Source: Alteromonadaceae bacterium (GTDB taxonomy: Bacteria > Pseudomonadota > Gammaproteobacteria > Pseudomonadales > Oleiphilaceae). Taken from it: a DNA stretch of 20,618 nt. Location: assembly GCA_013393545.1 (NCBI GenBank), contig JABXHG010000191.1:1-20618 (forward strand), in the 5' to 3' direction. Position numbers and translations under genes: made by a program. This document shows, in pieces, positions 15,037 to 20,618 of this stretch. Each line of letters begins with the position of its first letter. Positions within the stretch are counted from its first letter, which is position 1. The notes below the pieces were generated by a model. It was not told the origin of the DNA. It did not search any database and worked only from the letters and a program-made list of their open reading frames with translations.

Positions 15037-16701
15037 ATGTCGGCAGCCGGTGCAGGCAATATTAAATCTGTACAGCCGCAAAAACTGCGGGTGGTGATGG
15101 CACAGCTGGATTTTCTGGTGGGGGATATTCCCGGTAATACCGAGCGGATTATCGAAGCCACCCAGCGGGCCCACGAACAGCACCAGGCCGACATTGTGCT
15201 GTTTCCCGAGCTGGCGTTGACCGGTTATCCGCCCGAGGACTTGCTGCTTCGCCCCAGTCTGGATGTGCGGGTGGCAGAGGCTCTGGCGCGTCTGCAGCGG
15301 GAAGCTCTGGCTCCGGCCATGGTGTTCGGCGCGCCGGTGCGTGCCGATGGCCTTCTCTATAACGCAGCTGTCGTGATCGAAGGTGGAGAGGTGCGGGGGC
15401 GTTATCTCAAGCGTTGCCCGCCCAATTACCAGGTGTTTGATGAAAAGCGCTACTTTGCTTCCGGCACTCAACCGTTGGTGCTGGACATCAAGGGTGTGCC
15501 GGTGGGTATCACCGTTTGTGAGGACATCTGGAAAGACGGCCCGCTGGAAGACGCCGCCGCAGCGGGTGCCCGGCTGGTGCTGAACCTCAATGCCTCACCC
15601 TACGACATCGATAAGCAGGCCCGGCGCAAGGCACTGCTGGAGCGAAAAGCCGCTGATAACCAGGTTACCGTGGTGTACACCAATCTGGTGGGTGGCCAGG
15701 ACGAGCTGGTGTTTGATGGCGGCTCCATGGTGTACGACCACTCCGGTGCGCTGATGGCCGAAGCACCCCAGTTCGAGGAAGGGCTGTACCCGGTAGACTT
15801 TCTGTGTGAACACCACTGCCAACCGGTGATGCTGTCCCTGCCCGCCGAGCCATCCCTGGAGGCCAATGTATACAACGCCCTGGTGACCGGGGTGCGGGAT
15901 TACGTGAACAAAAACGGTTTCAAATCCGTGGTGCTGGGGTTGTCTGGTGGTATTGATTCCGCGCTGACCCTGGCCGTGGCGGTGGATGCGCTGGGCAAGG
16001 AGAGGGTCAGAGCGGTGATGATGCCGTTCCGTTACACTTCAAGCGCCAGCCTGGAAGACGCAGAAGCTGAGGCGAAGGCACTGGGCGTTCAATACGATGT
16101 GTTCTCCATCGAGCCCATGTACGACAGCTTTATGGCGGCTTTGGCCGAACCCTTCGCCGGCACCAAAACCGACACCACCGAGGAAAACCTGCAGGCGCGC
16201 CTGCGTGGCGTGCTGCTGATGTCGCTGTCCAACAAGTTTGGCTCGCTGGTGCTCACCACCGGTAACAAGAGCGAGCTGGCCGTTGGCTACTCAACCTTGT
16301 ATGGCGATATGGCGGGCGGCTTTGATGTGCTCAAGGATGTGCCCAAAACCCTGGTATTCCGCCTGTCCCGCTACCGTAATACCGTGTCGCCCGTCATCCC
16401 CGAGCGGGTGATTACCCGCCCGCCATCCGCTGAACTGGCGCCGGACCAGAAAGACGAAGACAGCCTGCCTGGCTATGACATTCTTGATCAGATCCTGAAT
16501 TTGTATGTGGAGCGGGACTTCAGTGCCGAGGCCATCATTGCACAGGGCTTTGCCGCAGAAGACGTGCAGCGGGTGGTACGGCTGGTGGATGTCAATGAAT
16601 ACAAGCGTCGGCAAGCGCCGATTGGTGTTCGAATTACCGAGCGGGGTTTTGGCAAGGACCGGCGTTACCCGATCACCAATGGCTGGAAACCGGGTAACTG
16701 A
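15037..16701 (+). CDS. nadE: Glutamine-dependent NAD(+) synthetase
   Basis: Final enzyme of NAD synthesis: it amidates nicotinic acid adenine dinucleotide using glutamine and ATP in the cytoplasm. The 554-residue product has two domains. The N-terminal nitrilase-type glutaminase has the Glu-Lys-Cys triad at E58 (LFPELALTGYPPED), K125 (YLKRCPPNYQVFDEKRYF) and C161 (GITVCEDIW). The C-terminal synthetase has the P-loop LGLSGGIDSALTLA (SGGIDS at 303-308), TTGNKSELAVGYSTLYGDMAGGF, and the closing KDRRYPITNGWK. I chose the ATG at 15037 because CAGGAG at 15024-15029 lies 7 nt upstream and a TATAAT precedes it; the frame is open 36 codons further up without support. It sits between bamD and pilS, which are neighbours in my memory of P. 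aeruginosa. Confidence 0.96.
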   Translation: MSAAGAGNIKSVQPQKLRVVMAQLDFLVGDIPGNTERIIEATQRAHEQHQADIVLFPELALTGYPPEDLLLRPSLDVRVAEALARLQREALAPAMVFGAPVRADGLLYNAAVVIEGGEVRGRYLKRCPPNYQVFDEKRYFASGTQPLVLDIKGVPVGITVCEDIWKDGPLEDAAAAGARLVLNLNASPYDIDKQARRKALLERKAADNQVTVVYTNLVGGQDELVFDGGSMVYDHSGALMAEAPQFEEGLYPVDFLCEHHCQPVMLSLPAEPSLEANVYNALVTGVRDYVNKNGFKSVVLGLSGGIDSALTLAVAVDALGKERVRAVMMPFRYTSSASLEDAEAEAKALGVQYDVFSIEPMYDSFMAALAEPFAGTKTDTTEENLQARLRGVLLMSLSNKFGSLVLTTGNKSELAVGYSTLYGDMAGGFDVLKDVPKTLVFRLSRYRNTVSPVIPERVITRPPSAELAPDQKDEDSLPGYDILDQILNLYVERDFSAEAIIAQGFAAEDVQRVVRLVDVNEYKRRQAPIGVRITERGFGKDRRYPITNGWKPGN

Positions 16702-16723
16702 CGTGCAGGCAGGAGATTAACGC

Positions 16724-16745
16724 GGGCGGGAGTTAATTCCCGCCC
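16724..16745. terminator. Hairpin between convergent nadE and bamD
   Basis: A perfect 8-bp GC-rich stem, GGGCGGGA (16724-16731) with TCCCGCCC (16738-16745), has a 6-nt loop that contains the bamD stop codon. It lies 22 bp after the nadE stop. Neither side has a T-run, so this may be a weak bidirectional terminator or an mRNA 3'-end stabiliser rather than a classical intrinsic terminator. Confidence 0.45.
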
Positions 16746-17566
16746 AGCAGGCCGAAGGTCACCACATTCAACAGTGACCGGTCCTGCCGCTGCAGGCCAT
16801 CGGACTGATACTCACCATCGGCCGCGAAAGCGCTGCTGCCCGGAAAGTTTTTACGCAGGGTCGCGATGGCGTCATCAGCACCATCGTTCAGATCCAGTAC
16901 CAGGAAGGTGTCGGCCAGAATCACCAGGGCATCTTCCACTACCGGCGAAGACGGGTAGTTCTCCACCACGTAGCGGGCCCGGTTGTTGGCCGCCAGGTAA
17001 GCTTCACGCTTGATGTAATAACGCGCCGCGTGCAACTCCAGTGCCGCCATACGGTTGCGCACGGCGATCATGCGCTGGCGGGCATCCGGTGCGTACTCGC
17101 TATTGGGGAACCGGTCCAGCAGGCGAGAGAAATCCCGGAAAGACTGCAGTTGTTCGCCGGGGTTGCGGGCGGACACGTCAATTGGCAGATATTTCGCCGC
17201 CAGGCCCAGATCAATGTTGTAGGACGCCAGCCCGCGCATATACATGGCATAGTCCAGCTGCTCGCTTTGCGGGTTCAGGCGCATGAAACGGTCGGCCGCT
17301 GCCCGCGAACCTTCCAGATCCATGTTCTGGAAGCGGGCATAAATCAGGTCCAGCTGGGCCTGCTCGGCATAGCGGCCGAACGGATAATAGGTTTCCAGCG
17401 CATCCAGGTTTTGTTCTGCCTGGTTGAAATTGCCCGAATTCATGGCCTGGCGGGCGTTCTCATAATAGGTCTGCTCCGCCAGGACTTCCGCGTCCTCCTG
17501 CTGGGTCGCACAGCCCGTAAATACAATGACTGTGGAAAGAAGCAGTAATCGGACAACTGATCTCAT
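16733..17566 (-). CDS. bamD: Outer membrane protein assembly factor BamD (lipoprotein, ComL)
   Basis: Essential lipoprotein of the BAM complex that inserts beta-barrel proteins into the outer membrane. It is anchored in the inner leaflet facing the periplasm. From the ATG at 17566 the product is 277 residues: MRSVVRLLLLSTVIVFTGC, with the lipobox cysteine C19. TPR repeats follow, with typical segments YYENARQAMNSGNFNQAEQNLDALETYYPFGRYAEQAQLDLIYARF, then QSFRDFSRLLDRFPNSEYAPDARQRM, the helix ARYYIKREAYLAANNRARYVVENYP, and VVEDALVILADTFLVLDL. The longer frame to 17650 places the lipobox too far from the start. An AT-rich stretch with ATTATACG just upstream could be its -10 region. It is divergent from rluD across 116 bp. 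LspA, encoded at 2255, would process this protein. Confidence 0.95.
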   Translation of the reverse strand: MRSVVRLLLLSTVIVFTGCATQQEDAEVLAEQTYYENARQAMNSGNFNQAEQNLDALETYYPFGRYAEQAQLDLIYARFQNMDLEGSRAAADRFMRLNPQSEQLDYAMYMRGLASYNIDLGLAAKYLPIDVSARNPGEQLQSFRDFSRLLDRFPNSEYAPDARQRMIAVRNRMAALELHAARYYIKREAYLAANNRARYVVENYPSSPVVEDALVILADTFLVLDLNDGADDAIATLRKNFPGSSAFAADGEYQSDGLQRQDRSLLNVVTFGLLGGN

Positions 17567-17682
17567 GCCGGAATCCCGTATAATGTTATGGTTTTGAATG
17601 GATGGGCCATTGTAACGGGGAACCCTGCCCATGTGCAGTGCCAAAGACATTCGCCCGGCCCAATCTGACTGAAAGGTAACCT

Positions 17683-18660
17683 ATGTCATCTGAAAACCGC
17701 ATTACCGGCCACTACACCGTGCCGCCGGAACTCAGTGGCAAGCGCCTGGACCAGGCCGCCGCCGAACTGGTTTCCGAACACTCGCGCTCACGCTTGCAGA
17801 GCTGGATCAAAAGCGGTGCACTGACCGTTAATGGCAAACAGTGCAAGCCCCGCGACAAAGTCATGCTTGACGACCGGCTGGAGCTGGATGCCGAGCCCGA
17901 GGCGCAGGTGAGTTGGGAAGCCGAGCGCATCAGCCTGGATGTCGTTTACGAAGACGAGCACCTGTTGGTCATCAACAAGCCGGCGGGCCTGGTGGTACAC
18001 CCGGCAGCCGGCCATGCCGCCGGCACACTGGTGAACGCGCTGCTTAACCATGCTCCGGAAGTGGAAAACCTGCCCAGGGCCGGCATCGTCCACCGCCTGG
18101 ACAAAGACACCTCCGGCATCATGGTGGTCGCCCGCAGTTTGGTGGCTCATACCTCGCTGGTGGAACAGCTGCAAACCCGCACCATGGGCCGGGAGTACGA
18201 AGCTATTGTGGTCGGTACGCTGACCGGCGGCGCCACCGTAGACGCGCCCATCGGCCGCCATCCGACGGATCGTAAACGCATGGCTGTTGTGCCCACCGGT
18301 AAACCAGCGGTGACGCACTATCGCCTGGTTGAGCGCTTCGCCGCCCATACCCACGTGCGTTGTAAACTCGAAAGTGGCCGCACCCACCAGATTCGCGTGC
18401 ACATGGCCCATGTGCGCCATCCACTGGTAGGCGACCCCGTTTACGGTGGCCGCCTGCGCCTGCCCAAAGGCACCAGCGACGAACTGCGCGACGTACTGGC
18501 CGCCTTCCACCGCCAGGCCCTGCACGCCCAGAAACTCACCCTGGAACACCCGGAAACCGGCGAAATCCTCAGCTGGGAAGTGCCACTGCCGGATGATATG
18601 GTCAAACTCATCGAAGCCCTGCGCAAACACGCCAAGGAGCTGGAGCAAAGTGCCTACTGA
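17683..18660 (+). CDS. rluD: 23S rRNA pseudouridine synthase RluD
   Basis: Pseudouridine synthase that in E. coli modifies U1911, U1915 and U1917 of helix 69 of 23S rRNA. The 325-residue product starts with an S4 RNA-binding domain (about 17-80, KRLDQAAAELVSEHSRSRLQSWIKSGALTVNG). The RluA-family catalytic domain follows, with GIVHRLDKDTSGIMVVA and the nucleophile D140; the E. coli residue is D139, as I recall. RTHQIRVHMAHVRHPLVGDPVYGG and AFHRQALHA are further family motifs. GAAAGG at 17671-17676 lies 6 nt before the ATG. Its 3' end overlaps the pgeF start by 11 nt, and the two genes form an operon seen in many proteobacteria. Confidence 0.96.
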   Translation: MSSENRITGHYTVPPELSGKRLDQAAAELVSEHSRSRLQSWIKSGALTVNGKQCKPRDKVMLDDRLELDAEPEAQVSWEAERISLDVVYEDEHLLVINKPAGLVVHPAAGHAAGTLVNALLNHAPEVENLPRAGIVHRLDKDTSGIMVVARSLVAHTSLVEQLQTRTMGREYEAIVVGTLTGGATVDAPIGRHPTDRKRMAVVPTGKPAVTHYRLVERFAAHTHVRCKLESGRTHQIRVHMAHVRHPLVGDPVYGGRLRLPKGTSDELRDVLAAFHRQALHAQKLTLEHPETGEILSWEVPLPDDMVKLIEALRKHAKELEQSAY

Positions 18661-19411
18661 GGCTGTACCCCTCATCCACCCTCAATGGCCGGCGCCGGCC
18701 AATGTGGGGGCGTTATGCACCACCCGCGAGGGCGGCATCAGCCAGCCGCCCTGGGATAGCCTGAACCTGGGCGGTCACGTGGGAGACAACCCCGAACACG
18801 TCCAGAAAAACCGCCTTCGCCTGGCTCACCAGGCAGGACTCACGGCAAACCGTATCGGCTGGCTTAACCAGGTGCATGGCACCGAAGTGGCCGAACTCAC
18901 GCCGGGCAACGCCCAGACTATTCCGGATGCCGATGCCAGCTACACCCGCCACCCCGGAATTGCCTGCGCCATCCTCACGGCGGATTGCCTGCCGGTGATC
19001 CTCGCAGATCAAGCTGGCACCGTCGTAGGCGCCGCCCATGCCGGCTGGCGGAGCCTGTGCGGCGGCGTACTGGAAAACCTCATCGCCGCCATGGCAGTTG
19101 ACCCGACCGAACTGATTGCCTGGCTCGGCCCTGCCATTGGTCCTCAAAAATTCGAAGTCGGCCCGGAAGTGCGGGAAGCATTCGTTGCCAAGAACCCCGA
19201 ATCCGGCGGAGCGTTCAGTTCAGAAGGCGCCCGCGAGGGCCACTATCTGGCGGACATCTACCACCTTGCCAGAATCCGGCTAGCGGCGGCTGGCCTGGTG
19301 AATGTCCATGGCGGCGGCTTCTGCACCGTTTCCGACGAGGCGCGTTTCTATTCCTACCGCCGGGATGGTCAAACCGGAAGAATGGCCACGTTGGTGTGGC
19401 TGGAAAAGTAG
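18650..19411 (+). CDS. pgeF: Laccase-domain protein PgeF/YfiH (peptidoglycan editing factor)
   Basis: Cytoplasmic multicopper-oxidase-fold protein. In E. coli it hydrolyses UDP-MurNAc-L-Ser and so stops wrong amino acids entering peptidoglycan; relatives have also been described as purine nucleoside phosphorylases. The 253-residue product has the three metal-binding residues H76 (QVHGTEV), C113 (TADCLPV) and H130 (GAAHAGWRSL), with the spacing of E. coli H71, C107 and H124 within one residue. The start is GTG at 18650, chosen because AAGGAG at 18634-18639 lies 10 nt upstream and MPTEAVPLIHPQWPAP fits the family N-terminus. The frame continues far upstream inside rluD but that part is not protein-like. 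It overlaps rluD by 11 nt, so coupled translation is likely. Repeat copy B begins 26 bp after its stop. Confidence 0.94.
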   Translation: MPTEAVPLIHPQWPAPANVGALCTTREGGISQPPWDSLNLGGHVGDNPEHVQKNRLRLAHQAGLTANRIGWLNQVHGTEVAELTPGNAQTIPDADASYTRHPGIACAILTADCLPVILADQAGTVVGAAHAGWRSLCGGVLENLIAAMAVDPTELIAWLGPAIGPQKFEVGPEVREAFVAKNPESGGAFSSEGAREGHYLADIYHLARIRLAAAGLVNVHGGGFCTVSDEARFYSYRRDGQTGRMATLVWLEK

Positions 19412-19436
19412 GTTGACCGACTCCAAAAGTTTGGGG

Positions 19437-19542
19437 CCGTGGGCGGGTACTATCTCCCAGAAATTTCTGCAGCATGGATGCTGCAGAGAAGCTTACAGGG
19501 ACGTATTCACAGCGTTTTCTGGGAGATAGTACCCGCCCACGG
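19437..19542 (+). repeat. Structured intergenic repeat, copy B (variable long inverted arms, conserved core)
   Basis: Left arm 19437-19463 and right arm 19516-19542 are a perfect 27-bp inverted repeat. Inside are 3 nt, the 20-bp palindrome at 19467-19486 (identical to copy A), a 28-nt core at 19487-19514 and one T. The core has TACAGGGA, GTATT and ACAGCG at the same places as copy A. The arms are different from those of copy A except for related segments: GGTACTATCT here and GGCACTGTCC in copy A. All three differences are compensated on the opposite arm. Orientation relative to the upstream gene is the same as in copy A, 26 bp downstream of a stop codon. The sigma-32 promoter of clpB starts about 70 bp after the element. 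Confidence 0.92.
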
Positions 19543-19613
19543 TCTTACGCCGGGCCGAAGAGCTCTACAACGCATGATAACCGTCAAATTTCTGACGAAT
19601 TTCCCCTCCCCAA

Positions 19614-19640
19614 CTTGAAGTCCCCCCACTTGCCCCTACA
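19614..19640 (+). promoter_or_regulatory. Sigma-32 (heat-shock) promoter of clpB
   Basis: The -35 region CCCCAACTTGAA ends with the canonical CTTGAA at 19614-19619. After 13 bp comes CCCCTACA at 19633-19640, close to the sigma-32 -10 consensus CCCCATNT. Spacing is as expected. Transcription should start near 19648, giving a leader of about 64 nt. This fits the known RpoH control of clpB. Confidence 0.85.
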
Positions 19641-19659
19641 TTTAAGGGCAAAGCAAACC

Positions 19660-19685
19660 AATACCCTCACCAAAAACAGGGTATT
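19660..19685 (+). promoter_or_regulatory. Stem-loop in the clpB 5' leader
   Basis: AATACCCT (19660-19667) pairs with AGGGTATT (19678-19685), a perfect 8-bp stem with a 10-nt A-rich loop. It lies inside the predicted leader and ends 26 nt before the start codon, leaving the ribosome-binding site GGGGA (19699-19703) free. It may stabilise the mRNA or tune translation; a temperature role is only a guess. Confidence 0.5.
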
Positions 19686-19711
19686 CAGCAGAAATTTTGG
19701 GGAAGCAAAAC

Positions 19712-20461
19712 ATGCGAATCGACAAACTCACCAGCAAACTGCAAAACGCCCTGGCAGATGCCCAGTCCATTGCAGTCGGCAAAGACCACAACCAGATCGA
19801 ACCCGTACACCTGATGCAGGCATTGATGGACCAGCAGGGCGGCTCCATCAAACCACTGCTCCAGCAAATCGGCGTCGAACCTGGCCGCGTACGCCAGGCC
19901 ATCGCCCAGGAAATCGAAACCCTGCCGGAAATCCAGAACAACACCGGCGACGTCAGCATGTCCAACAACATCGGACGCCTGTTCAACATCGCCGACAAGC
20001 AGGCCCAACAACGGGGCGACCAGTTTATCTCTTCCGAGCTGGTACTGCTGGCGGCCCTGGAAGACCGCAGCTCACTCGGCCGAATTCTGCGCGAACAGGG
20101 CGTCGACAAAACCGCCCTGGAAAACGCCATTGACCAGGTGCGCGGTGGCGAAAGCGTGGACGACCCCAATGCCGAAGAAAGCCGGCAGGCGCTGGACAAA
20201 TACACCATCGATCTCACCGAACGGGCTGAAGCCGGCAAGCTGGACCCTGTCATCGGCCGCGACGACGAAATCCGCCGCACCATCCAGGTGCTGCAGCGTC
20301 GCCGCAAGAACAACCCGGTACTGATCGGCGAGCCCGGCGTGGGTAAAACCGCCATTGTTGAAGGTCTGCCCCAGCGCATCGTCAATCGCGATTTGCCCTA
20401 CGGCTTGTCAGACAAGAAAGTGCTGTCGCTGGACATGTTCACACTGTTTTCCTGCTCCTAG
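19712..20461 (+). CDS. clpB: ClpB disaggregase, N-terminal part; reading frame breaks after codon 242
   Basis: Hsp104/ClpB AAA+ disaggregase that works with DnaK to rescue aggregated proteins; normal length is about 860 residues. Visible are the N-domain repeats ([20 protein letters not shown]... and [13 protein letters not shown]) and the start of the first nucleotide-binding domain, with [17 protein letters not shown] and Walker A GEPGVGKT at 206-213. Resemblance ends at VLSLDM (residue 242, base 20437). The family continues with GALIAGAKYRGEFEERL-like sequence, but here FTLFSCS and a stop follow, in pyrimidine-rich DNA. The Walker B, the coiled-coil M domain and the second AAA+ domain are missing. 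The ATG at 19712 follows GGGGA; a TTG at 19697 is less likely. The break could be an insertion, or a chimeric sequence end, which I think more likely. Confidence 0.88.
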   Translation: MRIDKLTSKLQNALADAQSIAVGKDHNQIEPVHLMQALMDQQGGSIKPLLQQIGVEPGRVRQAIAQEIETLPEIQNNTGDVSMSNNIGRLFNIADKQAQQRGDQFISSELVLLAALEDRSSLGRILREQGVDKTALENAIDQVRGGESVDDPNAEESRQALDKYTIDLTERAEAGKLDPVIGRDDEIRRTIQVLQRRRKNNPVLIGEPGVGKTAIVEGLPQRIVNRDLPYGLSDKKVLSLDMFTLFSCS

Positions 20462-20618
20462 TTCCCTTTTGTCTTTTAAGTGAGCCTACAACCCGTATTT
20501 ACTGACCTGTCCATGCAGTCATGTCTGATCCTTCTTTTCATTGCCTTAATCCACACCATTGTTGTTACCGGCCAGTCCCCATCCCCCATCTCCCCCCTAT
20601 ACCTGCTCAACCCCGTCC
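20438..20618. other. Unrelated pyrimidine-rich tail at the right edge
   Basis: From 20438 to the end the sequence no longer matches clpB and its composition changes to strongly C/T-rich, for example CCCCATCCCCCATCTCCCCC from 20578. No open frame of note, no terminal inverted repeat and no RNA gene was found. It may be the edge of an inserted element, or foreign or misassembled sequence at a contig end. Confidence 0.55.

Noticed and set aside
17788..18675. A 295-codon minus-strand frame opposite rluD, and similar long antisense frames (for example 3286-3882, 3901-4500, 19642-20385)
   Set aside because: All lie opposite well-recognised genes. Such frames are expected in GC-rich DNA and have no ribosome-binding sites or recognisable domains.
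19474..20133. A 219-codon plus-strand frame starting inside repeat copy B and running into clpB
   Set aside because: Its ATG is the centre of the conserved palindrome and the frame overlaps clpB out of phase with low-complexity Arg/Pro/Gln sequence. The matching start in copy A gives only 11 codons (MDAAVKRTGMY), and the core differences between copies change amino acids or the stop, so coding is not conserved.

Overview
The window looks like chromosomal DNA of a marine gammaproteobacterium close to Marinobacter (order Pseudomonadales/Alteromonadales-like). This rests on remembered family resemblance of the proteins and on gene order, not on a search. The order ileS-lspA-fkpB-ispH, minor pilins, pilR-pilS, bamD, rluD-pgeF-clpB is the one I recall from the type IV pilus locus of Pseudomonas aeruginosa, with some rearrangement. 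No tRNA, rRNA, CRISPR array, prophage or complete insertion sequence was seen.

Layout. 1-4390, plus strand: 3' part of ileS, then lspA, fkpB and ispH, with a long inverted-repeat element between fkpB and ispH and a likely terminator after ispH. 4391-11104, plus strand: a tight minor-pilin operon fimU-pilV-pilW-pilX-pilY1-pilE, preceded by a CRP/Vfr-like site and two 10-bp direct repeats 21 bp apart. Its base composition is visibly more AT-rich than its surroundings. 11127-14920, minus strand: a second GspH/FimT-family pilin (fimT), then the two-component pair pilR and pilS. 15037-16701, plus: glutamine-dependent NAD synthetase. 16733-17566, minus: bamD. 17683-19411, plus: rluD and pgeF, overlapping. 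19437-20461: a second copy of the inverted-repeat element, a strong sigma-32 promoter, and clpB, which loses family resemblance after codon 242 where an unrelated pyrimidine-rich tail begins.

How the genes work together. FimU, PilV, PilW, PilX and PilE are minor pilins expected to form the priming complex and tip of a type IVa pilus, with the large calcium-binding protein PilY1 at the tip. PilS and PilR regulate pilin transcription. The flanking genes are housekeeping: isoleucine charging, lipoprotein signal-peptide removal, isoprenoid synthesis, NAD synthesis, outer-membrane protein assembly (BamD), 23S rRNA pseudouridylation, peptidoglycan proof-reading and protein disaggregation.

The most unusual signal is the pair of inverted-repeat elements (3289-3398 and 19437-19542). 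They share an identical 20-bp central palindrome and a 28-nt core that matches at 23 positions, with identical spacing. The 27-29-nt outer arms differ in sequence between copies but are self-complementary in each, including paired compensatory changes.
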